The notes under the pieces were generated by a model. It searched no databases. It was not told the origin of the DNA and saw nothing but the letters and a program-made list of their open reading frames with translations. A DNA stretch of 20,394 nucleotides, taken from assembly GCA_002343545.1 (NCBI GenBank), contig DDRA01000027.1, forward strand, positions 1 to 20,394. The letters run 5' to 3'. Origin of the DNA: Bacteriovoracaceae bacterium UBA2428 (GTDB taxonomy: Bacteria; Bdellovibrionota; UBA2428). This document shows positions 1 through 7,543 of the stretch, piece after piece. Each line of letters starts with the position of its first letter. Within the stretch, counting starts at the first letter, position 1. Both the position numbers and the translations under genes were made by a program.

Positions 1-1
1 G

Positions 2-1438
2 CTGTGGCTCGCGGCCTTCGGCGGCATCCATCCCGACGAAGCCTATTACTGGACTTGGTCGCTCGCGCCGAGCCTCGGTTACTACGATCATCCGCCCGCG
101 ATCGCCTGGATTATTTCGGCGAGCCGTTGGATCGTGGAGCGTCTGGTGGGCGAGGAGATGGCACGGGAATCGGCGGCGTTCGTGGCGCAGCTCTCGCTAC
201 GCGCGTTGCCTATGTTCCTCGCTTCGGTGCTGACGCCCTTTTTCTTGGGACGCGCGATCGAAGTCGCCCAGAAGGGCGCGCTCCGCATCACCCAGATGTT
301 CGTGTTGCTCTCGCTGCCCCTCTTCGTGTGGGGGCCTTTTCTCGTCACGCCCGACGTTCCTTTTCTCACGGCCTGGTCTTGGGTTCTCCTCCAAAGTTTG
401 CGTCTGCGCTCGGCGTCGTTGCCCGCCGGAGAGAAAACTCCTTTCCGCCCCGGCCTCGCGGTTGGTATCGGGATCGGCCTCGCGTTCATGGCTTACTCCA
501 AGTACACGGCGATTCTGGCCGCTTTCCTCTTGATCGTGACGGGCGCGGGACTTGCGAACGTCGCGGTGGCCGGCGGCGTGGCGCTCGCGCTCGTGACGCC
601 CTACTTCGTTTGGGCGTGGGGGGACGGTCGGGCCGAGGGAGCGGGCATCGTTTTTCAACTCCAGAACGGCTTCGGCGATCTACTGCGCGCGCCCAATTGG
701 AAGTCCGTCGGCGATCTTTGTCTGTCGCAGATCATCCTGTGGACGCCCTTTCTTTTTCTGGGGGCTTTGCTCCGCCCCGCGATGCCGGGACGATGTCGGA
801 TGTCGGGTCGGCTTTGGACGTGGAGCTTCGTGCCGCTTCTCTTTTTCTCGCTCGGGGCCCTTCGTCGTCGCGCCGAAGCCAACTGGCCGTTGGCCGGCGC
901 GCTCGCCGCGACCGTCGCTTCGCTTTCGGGGGCCTACATGCGCCCCTTGCGTCTATGGGCCACGATTTTCGTGAGTTGGGGACTGAGCCTCGGCTTTTTT
1001 CTCGTGATCGTCGAGGGTCCCAAGCTCGCGCGTCCGTTGCGAAATTTTTCGCCGCGTCTGGCGGAGCGTCTGGAGCGTCCGTCCAAACTCGAGGACTTTC
1101 GCGATTGGGACAATCTGCACGCTTTTCTGTCGGAGGCCATGCGCGCCGATGAGCGTCCGATCCTCGTGGAGAGTTATCAGTTGTTGAGCGTGCTGCTTTT
1201 TCAGGACGCGATCGCTTCGCCGGAAATCCGCTTGGGCGATCGGCTGCGGATCTGGACGGAGGGCTCCCGGGTGAGCGAGTTCCATCGTCGTCAGGGCCAA
1301 GTGGAGGCACCGGCGTCTTACTGGCTCGTGCTCATGCCGAGCCGTGAGCTCGAGCCGACGAACTGCGTGCTTCGCCAAACCGTCTACAAGGGAAGCAGCT
1401 TCCCGACGGCCTTCCGCGTGCTCTCCTGTACCCGCTAG
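2..1438 (+). CDS. GT39/PMT_2-type membrane glycosyltransferase, 5' end cut off
   Basis: The reading frame is open from base 2, so the start lies outside the window; about 478 residues remain. Near the visible N-terminus are the motifs HPDEAYYW and GYYDHPP. These are the hallmark of the PMT_2/ArnT-like family, in which an acidic residue in the first periplasmic loop serves catalysis with polyprenyl-phosphate-linked sugars. A series of hydrophobic segments follows (for example around WGPFLV, LTAWSWVLL, IILWTPFLFLGALL and LSLGFFLVIVEG), then a soluble C-terminal portion of about 130 residues ending in LSCTR. This is the expected architecture: a multi-spanning membrane part with a periplasmic C-domain. 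The likely role is transfer of a sugar to a lipid, protein or envelope glycan; the acceptor cannot be read. The gene converges on the LptF-type gene with a single base between the two stop codons. The internal ATG at 134 is not a start, because the family motif lies upstream of it. Confidence 0.82.
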   Translation: MWLAAFGGIHPDEAYYWTWSLAPSLGYYDHPPAIAWIISASRWIVERLVGEEMARESAAFVAQLSLRALPMFLASVLTPFFLGRAIEVAQKGALRITQMFVLLSLPLFVWGPFLVTPDVPFLTAWSWVLLQSLRLRSASLPAGEKTPFRPGLAVGIGIGLAFMAYSKYTAILAAFLLIVTGAGLANVAVAGGVALALVTPYFVWAWGDGRAEGAGIVFQLQNGFGDLLRAPNWKSVGDLCLSQIILWTPFLFLGALLRPAMPGRCRMSGRLWTWSFVPLLFFSLGALRRRAEANWPLAGALAATVASLSGAYMRPLRLWATIFVSWGLSLGFFLVIVEGPKLARPLRNFSPRLAERLERPSKLEDFRDWDNLHAFLSEAMRADERPILVESYQLLSVLLFQDAIASPEIRLGDRLRIWTEGSRVSEFHRRQGQVEAPASYWLVLMPSRELEPTNCVLRQTVYKGSSFPTAFRVLSCTR

Positions 1439-1439
1439 C

Positions 1440-2582
1440 CTAGCGGCGCAGTCGGAAGGAGCGACGGTAGAAGTAAGCGGCCGCCGTGGCCAGCAGCAGA
1501 TTGGGAATCCAGACGATGAGCCAGTTCAAGGCCTCGCTATTTTGGATCGCATCGAGGGGCGTTTTGAGGGTCCACGTGATGACGGTGAAATGCACCGTCC
1601 AGTACAAGAGCAAGATCAACAAGCCGTAGAGCACCGCCCGCGAGCGCGCCGTTCGGCGGTTGTCGACGCTGAGCGCGAAGCAGAGAGGGACGAAGATCAA
1701 GCAAGCCATGCTAATCGAAAAGCGTTGCGCGATCTCGATCCAGACGGGACGTCGGTCGAGGCCGGGTTGATTTTTCTGTGCGGCTCGCCGAGCGAGCAAG
1801 CGCGACATCTCGAGCGAAGGGGGGGAATCGCGCGCGACGCCGGCCTGCTGCGAGAAATCCGCGTTGATGCGGTACTCGTCGAAGCGGACGCGGTAAGTGG
1901 CCTCCTGTTTGGGAGATTCGGAGATGAGGATGCCGTTCTCGAGGGCGAGGGTGCCGAGCCCAAGTTCCTTCGATTGGATCCAGCGACCGTATTCCGCGGA
2001 GATCGAAGCCTGTTCCTGGTAGGTGTTCGCGTCGTGGATGAAGACCCGGTGCAGAACTTGGGTCTCCGGATCCACGTCGTCGACAAAAACGACCAGATCG
2101 AGGAAGTTTTCCGAGAAAGTGCCGGAGCGTAGGACCGTGGCGACTTTCTTCTTGAAGGCTTCGTCGATGCTCGCCTCAAAAGCTTGGTTGCCGCGTGGTC
2201 CCAAATAGAACGAGCAAAATGCGGTTCCGGCGGACACGAGCGCGCCAAAAAAGAAAATCGGAACGAGCAGTCGCGCGGGTGAATGGCCCATCGCTTGGAG
2301 GGCAATGAATTCCCGGTCGGTCGACATGCGTCCGAACAGAAAAAGCAGAGCGAAGAGAAAGGCTACCGGCAGCTCGATGGGGAGAAGGCTGGCGGCGAGG
2401 CCACTCACGAGCTTCGAGATCGAGAGGAAATCGAGATCGTACTGAATGATGAGGCCCGAAAGTCGAAGGGCCTGCAGCGCCAGTAGGATGACGACGGCCA
2501 GGCAAAGGCCCGCGACGGTCGTGCGCAGGAGTTCCTTGGCCAAGAATCGGTCGAGCCGGGCTAACATGCGGAGATTCATCAT
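1440..2582 (-). CDS. lptF: LptF/LptG-family lipopolysaccharide export permease, LptF-like
   Basis: A 380-residue inner-membrane protein of the YjgP/YjgQ family, which forms the transmembrane half of the LptB2FG transporter that pushes lipopolysaccharide to the LptC-A-D bridge. Visible features are three N-terminal membrane segments (about 17-40, 60-85 and 103-125), a large periplasmic beta-rich domain, and three C-terminal segments (about 285-305, 318-336 and 350-372). The conserved first coupling region reads GRMSTDREFIALQAMG. The stretch GTFSENFLDLVVFVDDVD looks more like LptF than LptG, but the F/G assignment is inference. Length matches the family (about 360-380). The start is the first of two tandem ATGs; no strong Shine-Dalgarno is seen, and a later ATG (codon 6) is possible. 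It is divergent from the outer-membrane barrel gene. Confidence 0.85.
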   Translation of the reverse strand: MMNLRMLARLDRFLAKELLRTTVAGLCLAVVILLALQALRLSGLIIQYDLDFLSISKLVSGLAASLLPIELPVAFLFALLFLFGRMSTDREFIALQAMGHSPARLLVPIFFFGALVSAGTAFCSFYLGPRGNQAFEASIDEAFKKKVATVLRSGTFSENFLDLVVFVDDVDPETQVLHRVFIHDANTYQEQASISAEYGRWIQSKELGLGTLALENGILISESPKQEATYRVRFDEYRINADFSQQAGVARDSPPSLEMSRLLARRAAQKNQPGLDRRPVWIEIAQRFSISMACLIFVPLCFALSVDNRRTARSRAVLYGLLILLLYWTVHFTVITWTLKTPLDAIQNSEALNWLIVWIPNLLLATAAAYFYRRSFRLRR

Positions 2583-2590
2583 AGCAGGTC

Positions 2591-2643
2591 ATCGCGCGTC
2601 TGGCGGAACGCGGCCGGGAAGGGCCGGCCTCGGGGCGCGCGAT
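2591..2643. repeat. Nested GC-rich inverted repeat between divergent genes
   Basis: The outer arms ATCGCGCG (2591-2598) and CGCGCGAT (2636-2643) are perfect inverted copies. Inside them CGGCC (2611-2615) pairs with GGCCG (2622-2626). The element sits in the 160-base gap between the lptF-like start and the outer-membrane protein start. Two more short hairpins follow, GGCT/AGCC (about 2689-2700) and CCTCG/CGAGG (about 2705-2719). It could be an operator, a leader structure, or merely GC-rich sequence. Confidence 0.35.
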
Positions 2644-2742
2644 GCGTCGGCCGGAGCTCCGCCCGCTCGGCGGTGCGCCGGGCTATCGAGCCGTCATATT
2701 CCCGCCTCGGTCGGCGAGGACGGCTCCGCTATTCTAGAGGGG

Positions 2743-3420
2743 ATGTCGAGATCCAAATCGAAGATCAAGGGCTGGCTTCGAGGTTTCGCGGCGCTCGCCT
2801 TGGCGGGCGGCGCGTTCTCGGCCGTCGCACAAGGCAAGGGCGGCGGATCGGGCGGATACTTCGAGTTGTCGCTCAACGGATCCTGGTACCAGTATTCGAA
2901 CGGCGCGATCGAAGGCGAAGAATCCACGACGAAGGTCCTGCGCGGCGGAGCCGGCTTTGCCTATCGCATGCTCTCGAACACCGCGCTCGAGCTCTCCTAC
3001 ATGACGACCCAAACGAACGACCGTTTCGTCGTGGGCGTCACGCCCACGGGACAGCTCACCCAACGTGCGCGCATCCTGCGCACGACGAACCTGCAGAATA
3101 TCTCGGCCAACTTGATCCTCTATTTCACCGGCAAAGGCACTCCGTTCCGTCCCTACGTCCGGGGCGGGGGCGGCATGATGATCCGCGAGCAGAAGGTGAA
3201 CGCCGTCGATCCCGAAACGGGCGCGGCGAGCTCCATCGTGTCTTCGAGCACTAGCCCCAAGGTGCAATCCATCTCGGCCGACGCCGGGGTAGGGCTTTCC
3301 ATGTTCGTCGTCGATTCGGTCGCCATCGAGGCGTCTTTCAGCGTCTACGCGACGGATCTCGACAAGGACGAAATCTTTCTGCACTACGCCGCGGCCGGCG
3401 GCCTGCGCTTCGTGTTCTGA
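2743..3420 (+). CDS. Small outer-membrane beta-barrel protein with signal peptide
   Basis: A 225-residue predicted outer-membrane protein. The N-terminus has a basic patch (SRSKSKIKGWLRG), a hydrophobic core and an AVAQ-type signal peptidase I site near residues 27-30. The mature part alternates polar and hydrophobic residues in strand-like stretches (GYFELSLNGSWYQY, GAGFAYRM, TALELSYMT, ISANLILYFT, FRPYVRGGGGM, ISADAGVGLSMF) and ends in LRFVF. A terminal aromatic residue is the usual BAM recognition signal. The stretch F-R-P-Y-x-x-G-G-G-G is typical of the OmpA-like/OMP_b-brl eight-stranded fold. ATG 2743 is chosen because it places the signal peptide correctly, although the GAGG before it is unusually close; the open frame upstream does not look coding. 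The substrate or function is not recognisable. Confidence 0.78.
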   Translation: MSRSKSKIKGWLRGFAALALAGGAFSAVAQGKGGGSGGYFELSLNGSWYQYSNGAIEGEESTTKVLRGGAGFAYRMLSNTALELSYMTTQTNDRFVVGVTPTGQLTQRARILRTTNLQNISANLILYFTGKGTPFRPYVRGGGGMMIREQKVNAVDPETGAASSIVSSSTSPKVQSISADAGVGLSMFVVDSVAIEASFSVYATDLDKDEIFLHYAAAGGLRFVF

Positions 3421-3443
3421 TCCTTCGAGATTAGGATGAGGGT

Positions 3444-4484
3444 ATGGTGAGTTCCATCGGTCGTGGCGCCGGCTTGGCTCTGGTTTTGGCCGGGCTTTCG
3501 GCGTGCACGAAGGACGCTTCGATCGGCTACCTTTTCGAGCAGGGCATGAAGCAGGGCGCGCTCATCGTGCGCGCCGAACCCGTCGAGCGCTTGCTCCGTG
3601 ATCCCGCCCTCGATCCCAAGACGCGCGGGCTCCTGGAGACGAGTCGTCGGGTCATCGAATTCGCCGAGCGGGAGCTTGGCATGAAGACCGGTCGCAACTA
3701 CCGCCATTTTCTGCGACTCGATCGGAACTGGGTCACGAAGATCGTCGTGGCGGCCCCCAAGGATCGCCTTGAACCGCACCTCTTCCGTTACCCTCTCTTC
3801 GGTGGCCTGCCTTACAAGGGATTCTTCAACGGTGAGGATGCCGACGCGCTCGGCCGCGAGCTCGAGGCTCAGGGGCTCGACGTCTATACTCGCCACGTCG
3901 AAGCCTATTCCACGACGGGCTGGCTGCCCGATCCGATCATCTCGACGATGCTTTCGAGCGAGTCGCGACTCGTCGAACTTTTGTTCCACGAACTCACCCA
4001 CGCGAACTTTTACTTCCACGAACTCGCCGATTTTAACGAAGCCTTCGCGAGCTGGATGGGTTTTCGCGGCGCGATTCTTTTCTACGAAGCCGAGAAGAAG
4101 CGAGATCCTTCGCGGGCGGCGCACTTTGAGGCCATGGAAGCCGAACTACGCAAGTCGAACGAGTTCCAGCTCAAGTTCTCGGCGCTCGTACGCGAGATCG
4201 TGGCCAAGGGCAAGGCGATCTACGCCGACGGCTCCACCCCCCTCGACGCCCGTCGCGAAGCCTACTTCGGCTGGATTCGCGCGCGGCTGGCCGCCGATCC
4301 CGTGTACGCTCGCGTCGTGAACCGCCCGTGGAACAACGCGTTCATCATGGGACTCGGTACGTACTACACGCTCGTGCCCGCGATCGAAGTCTACGCCGAA
4401 AAGCAAAAGCTCGATCCGCGCGCATTTCTGCGAAAGGTGCTCGAAGGCGGCCCGGCGATCGTCCCGACGATCGTCGGTAACTGA
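3444..4484 (+). CDS. Lipoprotein zinc aminopeptidase, COG4324/PF10023 type
   Basis: A 346-residue protein beginning with a lipoprotein signal peptide whose lipobox L-S-A-C places the lipidated cysteine at residue 21. The body matches the 'predicted aminopeptidase' family. GYLFEQGMKQG is followed by the VERLLRDP region, a YPLFGGLPYKGFF segment and AYSTTGWLPDPI. A gluzincin-like site H-E-L-T-H (182-186) is followed by N-E-A-F-A (198-202). The two histidines and the downstream glutamate fit zinc ligands and the HExxH glutamate is the likely general base. Members are annotated as aminopeptidases from sequence; the true substrate is not known to me. The start is supported by an AGGATGAGGG Shine-Dalgarno just upstream. 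The gene lies 23 bases after the barrel-protein gene, so the two may be cotranscribed, with the product anchored in the envelope. Confidence 0.85.
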   Translation: MVSSIGRGAGLALVLAGLSACTKDASIGYLFEQGMKQGALIVRAEPVERLLRDPALDPKTRGLLETSRRVIEFAERELGMKTGRNYRHFLRLDRNWVTKIVVAAPKDRLEPHLFRYPLFGGLPYKGFFNGEDADALGRELEAQGLDVYTRHVEAYSTTGWLPDPIISTMLSSESRLVELLFHELTHANFYFHELADFNEAFASWMGFRGAILFYEAEKKRDPSRAAHFEAMEAELRKSNEFQLKFSALVREIVAKGKAIYADGSTPLDARREAYFGWIRARLAADPVYARVVNRPWNNAFIMGLGTYYTLVPAIEVYAEKQKLDPRAFLRKVLEGGPAIVPTIVGN

Positions 4485-4497
4485 ATTCCCGGCGCGT

Positions 4498-4740
4498 CTA
4501 GGCGAAAGGGATCCAGTCGAAGAGTTTCAGCAGGAGCAAAAAAAGGCCGGTCGCGAGCACGATCATGAGGATCCGCGTGACGGTCGATCCCAAGTGTTTG
4601 ACGAGCGTCCGGATCCCGAGGGCTTCTTCCATCCAACGCCACCGGAAAAGACAGAGCCCCAAGAGCGCGACGCAAGCGACGACGAAGAAGCCCTCGCCGT
4701 GGTCATTCGGGTGCGGGCGGACGCGCGGAAAAGCCGGCAT
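4498..4740 (-). CDS. Small two-helix membrane protein downstream of folD
   Basis: An 80-residue product I do not recognise. It has a polar N-terminus (PAFPRVRPHPNDHGE), a hydrophobic segment around residues 17-33, a short loop with charged residues (RWRWMEEALGIRTLVKHLG), and a second hydrophobic segment around 54-76 ending in WIPFA. This suggests a hairpin of two membrane helices. It lies 32 bases behind folD on the same strand and converges with the aminopeptidase gene 13 bases away, so transcription from folD is likely. An AAAGG sits about 3 bases before the ATG. Overlapping + strand open frames exist here, but they lack any comparable protein-like pattern. It is real only if conserved next to folD in relatives. 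Confidence 0.5.
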   Translation of the reverse strand: MPAFPRVRPHPNDHGEGFFVVACVALLGLCLFRWRWMEEALGIRTLVKHLGSTVTRILMIVLATGLFLLLLKLFDWIPFA

Positions 4741-4772
4741 GGCCTTTATCTTCGTCCGACTCCCCGCTTAAA

Positions 4773-5669
4773 TCAAAGTCCCGGGCCGCGTTTTCGGTAG
4801 AGGCGGAACACGTTTTCGAGCAGGCCCGCGACGGTCATGGGACCCACGCCGCCCGGCACGGGCGTGTAGAGCGAGGCCTTCGCGAAGGCGGCCGGATCGA
4901 CGTCGCCCGTGAGCTGGCGCTTCGCGTCCGCGCTTTTGCGCGGGAGTTCGTGGATGCCGACGTCCACGACGACGGCGCCCGCCGCGACGTGGTCGGGCGT
5001 GATGAGGTGGCGACGACCCGCGGCGGCGACGAGAACCTCGGCCTCGCGGGTGTGCCGCGCAAGGTCCTTCGTTTTGGAATGGCAGACCGTGACGGTCGCG
5101 CCCGCGTGGGCGAGGAGCGTCGCGGTCGGCAGCCCCACGAGCCGCGACTTGCCCACGACGACGGCACGCTTGCCGACGAGCTCCACGCCGCCTTCCTCGA
5201 GGATGCGCATGACTCCGAGGGCCGTCGCCGGCAGCGGCGAGGTCCAGCGTTCGGGCAGGCTTTCGCCCGCGAGCAAACGCCCGAGGTTTTCGGTGTGCAG
5301 CCCGTCGGCGTCCTTGGCCGGGGGGATGAGGGCGAGGAGCTCTTCGGTCGCCTTGGGATCGGTGATCGTCGTGGAGTCGAGCGGAAGTTGGAGGATGAGC
5401 CCGTCGACGGCGGGGTCGGCGCAGCGTTGGGTGAGAACCCGCTTGAGCTCTTCGAAAGAAAGCTCCCGCGGCAGCTGGACGTGCTCGAAGCGGAATCCGC
5501 AGCTCTCGGCCGCGTTCTGTTTTTGCCGGATGTAGCTCGACGAAGCCGGGTTCTCGCCGACCTGCACGACGGTGAGCCCGGGGCGGCGGCCGCCGTGCGC
5601 GGCGACCTCGCCGCGGATCTTTTCGTAGAGTTTCGAAGCGAGTTGGCGGCCATCCAGTTTGGTCGTCAT
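4773..5669 (-). CDS. folD: Bifunctional methylene-THF dehydrogenase/cyclohydrolase FolD
   Basis: A 298-residue protein of normal FolD length. It oxidises 5,10-methylene-tetrahydrofolate with NADP and hydrolyses the methenyl product to 10-formyl-THF, feeding purine synthesis and initiator tRNA formylation in the cytoplasm. Visible signatures are S-Y-I-R-Q-K (catalytic Tyr46 and Lys50), LILQLPL (91-97), P-P-A-K-D-A-D-G-L-H (116-125), the dinucleotide-binding VVGKSRLVGLP (171-181) and TPVPGGVGPMT (269-279). Its start faces flgF across a 125-base gap. On its own strand a perfect TTGACA box (complement of 5701-5706) lies 17 bases from a weak TTTCCT box (complement of 5678-5683), which is a plausible promoter. 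The ATG has only a weak ribosome-binding site. Confidence 0.97.
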   Translation of the reverse strand: MTTKLDGRQLASKLYEKIRGEVAAHGGRRPGLTVVQVGENPASSSYIRQKQNAAESCGFRFEHVQLPRELSFEELKRVLTQRCADPAVDGLILQLPLDSTTITDPKATEELLALIPPAKDADGLHTENLGRLLAGESLPERWTSPLPATALGVMRILEEGGVELVGKRAVVVGKSRLVGLPTATLLAHAGATVTVCHSKTKDLARHTREAEVLVAAAGRRHLITPDHVAAGAVVVDVGIHELPRKSADAKRQLTGDVDPAAFAKASLYTPVPGGVGPMTVAGLLENVFRLYRKRGPGL

Positions 5670-5702
5670 GTCCCGAGAGGAAACCCGGCGCCGGACGGGC
5701 TG

Positions 5703-5726
5703 TCAAAGTCTCGACGCGGACTTTGA
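5703..5726. promoter_or_regulatory. 8-bp perfect inverted repeat in the folD-flgF gap
   Basis: TCAAAGTC (5703-5710) and GACTTTGA (5719-5726) are perfect inverted copies with an 8-base spacer. The repeat overlaps the folD -35-like box. Its centre lies about 79 bases upstream of the start point predicted for the flgF sigma-54 promoter, a typical distance for a bacterial enhancer-binding protein site. It could equally be a repressor operator for folD. That it is a protein site is inference from symmetry and position. Confidence 0.4.
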
Positions 5727-5766
5727 TGACGCTGTCCCTCATCGGCGTGTGGCGGCGCCCGTTCCG

Positions 5767-5783
5767 TGGCATCCAAGTTGCAA
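5767..5783 (+). promoter_or_regulatory. Sigma-54 (-24/-12) promoter for flgF operon
   Basis: TGGCATCCAAGTTGCAA matches the RpoN consensus TGGCAC-N5-TTGCW closely. GG lies at 5768-5769 and GC at 5780-5781 with the required 10 bases between. The -12 element is embedded in a 12-base palindrome, AAGTTGCAACTT (5775-5786). The predicted start point is around 5792-5793, only 2-3 bases before the flgF ATG at 5795. Sigma-54 control of rod and hook genes is known in many polarly flagellated proteobacteria. It would drive flgF-G-A-H-I. Confidence 0.75.
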
Positions 5784-5794
5784 CTTAGGGTCGT

Positions 5795-6715
5795 ATGGAC
5801 GCCGGATTAGTCACCGCTTTGTCAGGGGCCTTGGCGCAGTCCAAGCGTCTGGAGACCGTGACGAACAACCTCGCGAACGCGGATACGGTCGCTTACAAGT
5901 CGAGCGACGTCGTCTTCGAGGAGGTCTTGCAGGAGAACCTTCGCCCCGACGGGCGGAGCGGCATCCCCGAAGAGGCGGCCAAGGAATCCCAACTCTTATC
6001 GCAGGCCGGCACGGAAAGCCGCGCCGTGCTCTACGGCACCGAGTTCACGAACCTGAAGGGCGGTTCGATCCGGCATACGGGTCGCTCGCTCGACATCGCG
6101 ATCGAGGGGAACGGCTTCCTCGAAGTTTTGACTCCCAACGGCATTCGCCTGACGCGCGCCGGGAACCTGACGCTCGACGCCGGCGGTCGCTTGACGACGG
6201 GCGACGGCTTTTTGGTGTTGGGCGCGGGCGACGCGAACCAAGATCCCGGTCTGCGCTCGCTCACCGTGGGCGCGGGTCGCGTCTCGATCGACGCCGAAGG
6301 CAACGTTTACGCGCGCAATCCGGGCGGCGGCGAGGACGGCGATCAGCTCGTCGGTCGCCTGAGCCTGCAGCAGTCGCTTAACCCGAAGGATCTGCGCAAG
6401 GAAGGTCGCAACCTTTTCCTGGCGGGCCCGAACGCGGCCCTGCGCGCGGTGGGCCAGCCGGCGCGTCAACCCGCGGCCGTCACCCCCGCCGCGGCCGGCG
6501 CGAACCCGCCGGGCACGGCGGAGCCGCTCAACGCGCTCGGCAACCCCGCGCGTGCGCCGAAAATTCACCAAGGTTCCCTCGAGGCTTCGAACGTGAACCC
6601 CGTGCAGGAAATGACCCGTCTCATCGAGGCCCAGCGCCTCTTCGAACAGAACACCCGCCTCATGCAGAGCGTGGGCGAAATGTCCTCGCGCGTGAACGAG
6701 GTTGGCCGCTACTAG
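5795..6715 (+). CDS. flgF: Flagellar proximal rod protein FlgF
   Basis: A 306-residue axial protein that forms part of the proximal rod, exported by the flagellar type III apparatus. The N-terminus (MDAGLVTALSGALAQS, then NNLANADTVAYK) and the C-terminus (LEASNVNPVQEMTRLIEAQRLFEQN) are the conserved heptad-rich D0 helices of the rod/hook family. In between lies a Flg-hook/rod beta domain with IEGNGFLEV and LTRAGNLTLDAGG. FlgF is usually about 250 residues. The extra length is an Ala/Pro-rich linker (about residues 220-255) just before the C-terminal helix. The next gene, flgG, has matching paralogous ends, which separates the two. A TTAGGG (5785-5790) could be a ribosome-binding site, but it may lie upstream of the transcript start. 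Confidence 0.95.
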   Translation: MDAGLVTALSGALAQSKRLETVTNNLANADTVAYKSSDVVFEEVLQENLRPDGRSGIPEEAAKESQLLSQAGTESRAVLYGTEFTNLKGGSIRHTGRSLDIAIEGNGFLEVLTPNGIRLTRAGNLTLDAGGRLTTGDGFLVLGAGDANQDPGLRSLTVGAGRVSIDAEGNVYARNPGGGEDGDQLVGRLSLQQSLNPKDLRKEGRNLFLAGPNAALRAVGQPARQPAAVTPAAAGANPPGTAEPLNALGNPARAPKIHQGSLEASNVNPVQEMTRLIEAQRLFEQNTRLMQSVGEMSSRVNEVGRY

Positions 6716-6734
6716 CGGTTAGGAGGAACGACGG

Positions 6735-7517
6735 ATGCTGAACGCTTTGAACGCCGCCGCGACCGGGATGATCGCCCAGCAGAAGCAGGTCGAGAACATC
6801 TCGAACAACCTCGCGAACGCCGACACGGTCGCCTTCAAGAAGAGCCGCACGGATTTCCAGGATCTCCTCTACCACAATTCGACGGATCCCGGCGCCGCGA
6901 CCTCCGCGACGACGCAGAACCCGACGGGCGTGCAGATCGGCTCGGGCGTGAAGCTCGGCGGCACCGTGCGCGATCACGCGGTCGGCGCGCCGCGCCCGAC
7001 CCAGCGCGAGCTCGACGTCGCGCTCGACGGCCCGGGCTTCATGGCCTTCCAACGTCCGGACGGTGAACTCGGTTATTCGCGCGACGGCAGCCTGCGTCTG
7101 GGCAACGGCGGACGGCTCGAGAACGTCGACGGCTTTCCGCTCATGCCCGAGATCATCTTGCCCGCGGACACGCAGGGCGTGCAGATCAGCCCGGATGGTC
7201 GCGTCTCGGTGAAGCTCGCTTCGAACCAGGTCCAGGAACTCGGCCAGATCCAAGTCGTCCAGTTCGCGAACCCTTCGGGGCTCCAGGCGACGGGCGGCAA
7301 TCTTTACGCGACTTCGCCGTCGAGCGGCGCGGCCGTGCCGGGCAACGCGGGCGAGAACGGCTCGGGCCGCTTTCTCCAACGCTTCCTCGAGGCTTCGAAC
7401 GTGCAGCCCGTGACCGAAATGACCGACCTCATCCGCGCGCAGCGCGTGTACGAACTGAACTCGAAGGCCATCGGAGCGGTCGACCAGATGATGGGCACGC
7501 TCGGACAGATCCGTTAA
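6735..7517 (+). CDS. flgG: Flagellar distal rod protein FlgG
   Basis: A 260-residue protein of canonical FlgG length that forms the distal rod passing through the P and L rings. The start MLNALNAAATGMIAQQKQVE, the signature NNLANADTVAFKKSRTDFQDLLYH and the YSRDGSLRLGNGGRL segment are typical. So is the end LEASNVQPVTEMTDLIRAQRVYELNSKAI with a final LGQIR. A strong AGGAGG (6721-6726) lies 8 bases before the ATG. It starts 19 bases after flgF in the same transcript. Confidence 0.97.
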   Translation: MLNALNAAATGMIAQQKQVENISNNLANADTVAFKKSRTDFQDLLYHNSTDPGAATSATTQNPTGVQIGSGVKLGGTVRDHAVGAPRPTQRELDVALDGPGFMAFQRPDGELGYSRDGSLRLGNGGRLENVDGFPLMPEIILPADTQGVQISPDGRVSVKLASNQVQELGQIQVVQFANPSGLQATGGNLYATSPSSGAAVPGNAGENGSGRFLQRFLEASNVQPVTEMTDLIRAQRVYELNSKAIGAVDQMMGTLGQIR

Positions 7518-7543
7518 CGGAGCGGGAGACAAGCGGAGTGGCG

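Noticed and set aside
4..1152. 382-codon + frame at the left edge
   Set aside because: It is a shadow of the glycosyltransferase frame, which carries the DEAYYW and YYDHPP motifs. The translation is Arg-rich without hydrophobic segments.
6718..6729. CsrA-type hairpin over the flgG Shine-Dalgarno (GTT-AGGAGG-AAC)
   Set aside because: Only three weak pairs support the stem, which is too little to separate it from chance.
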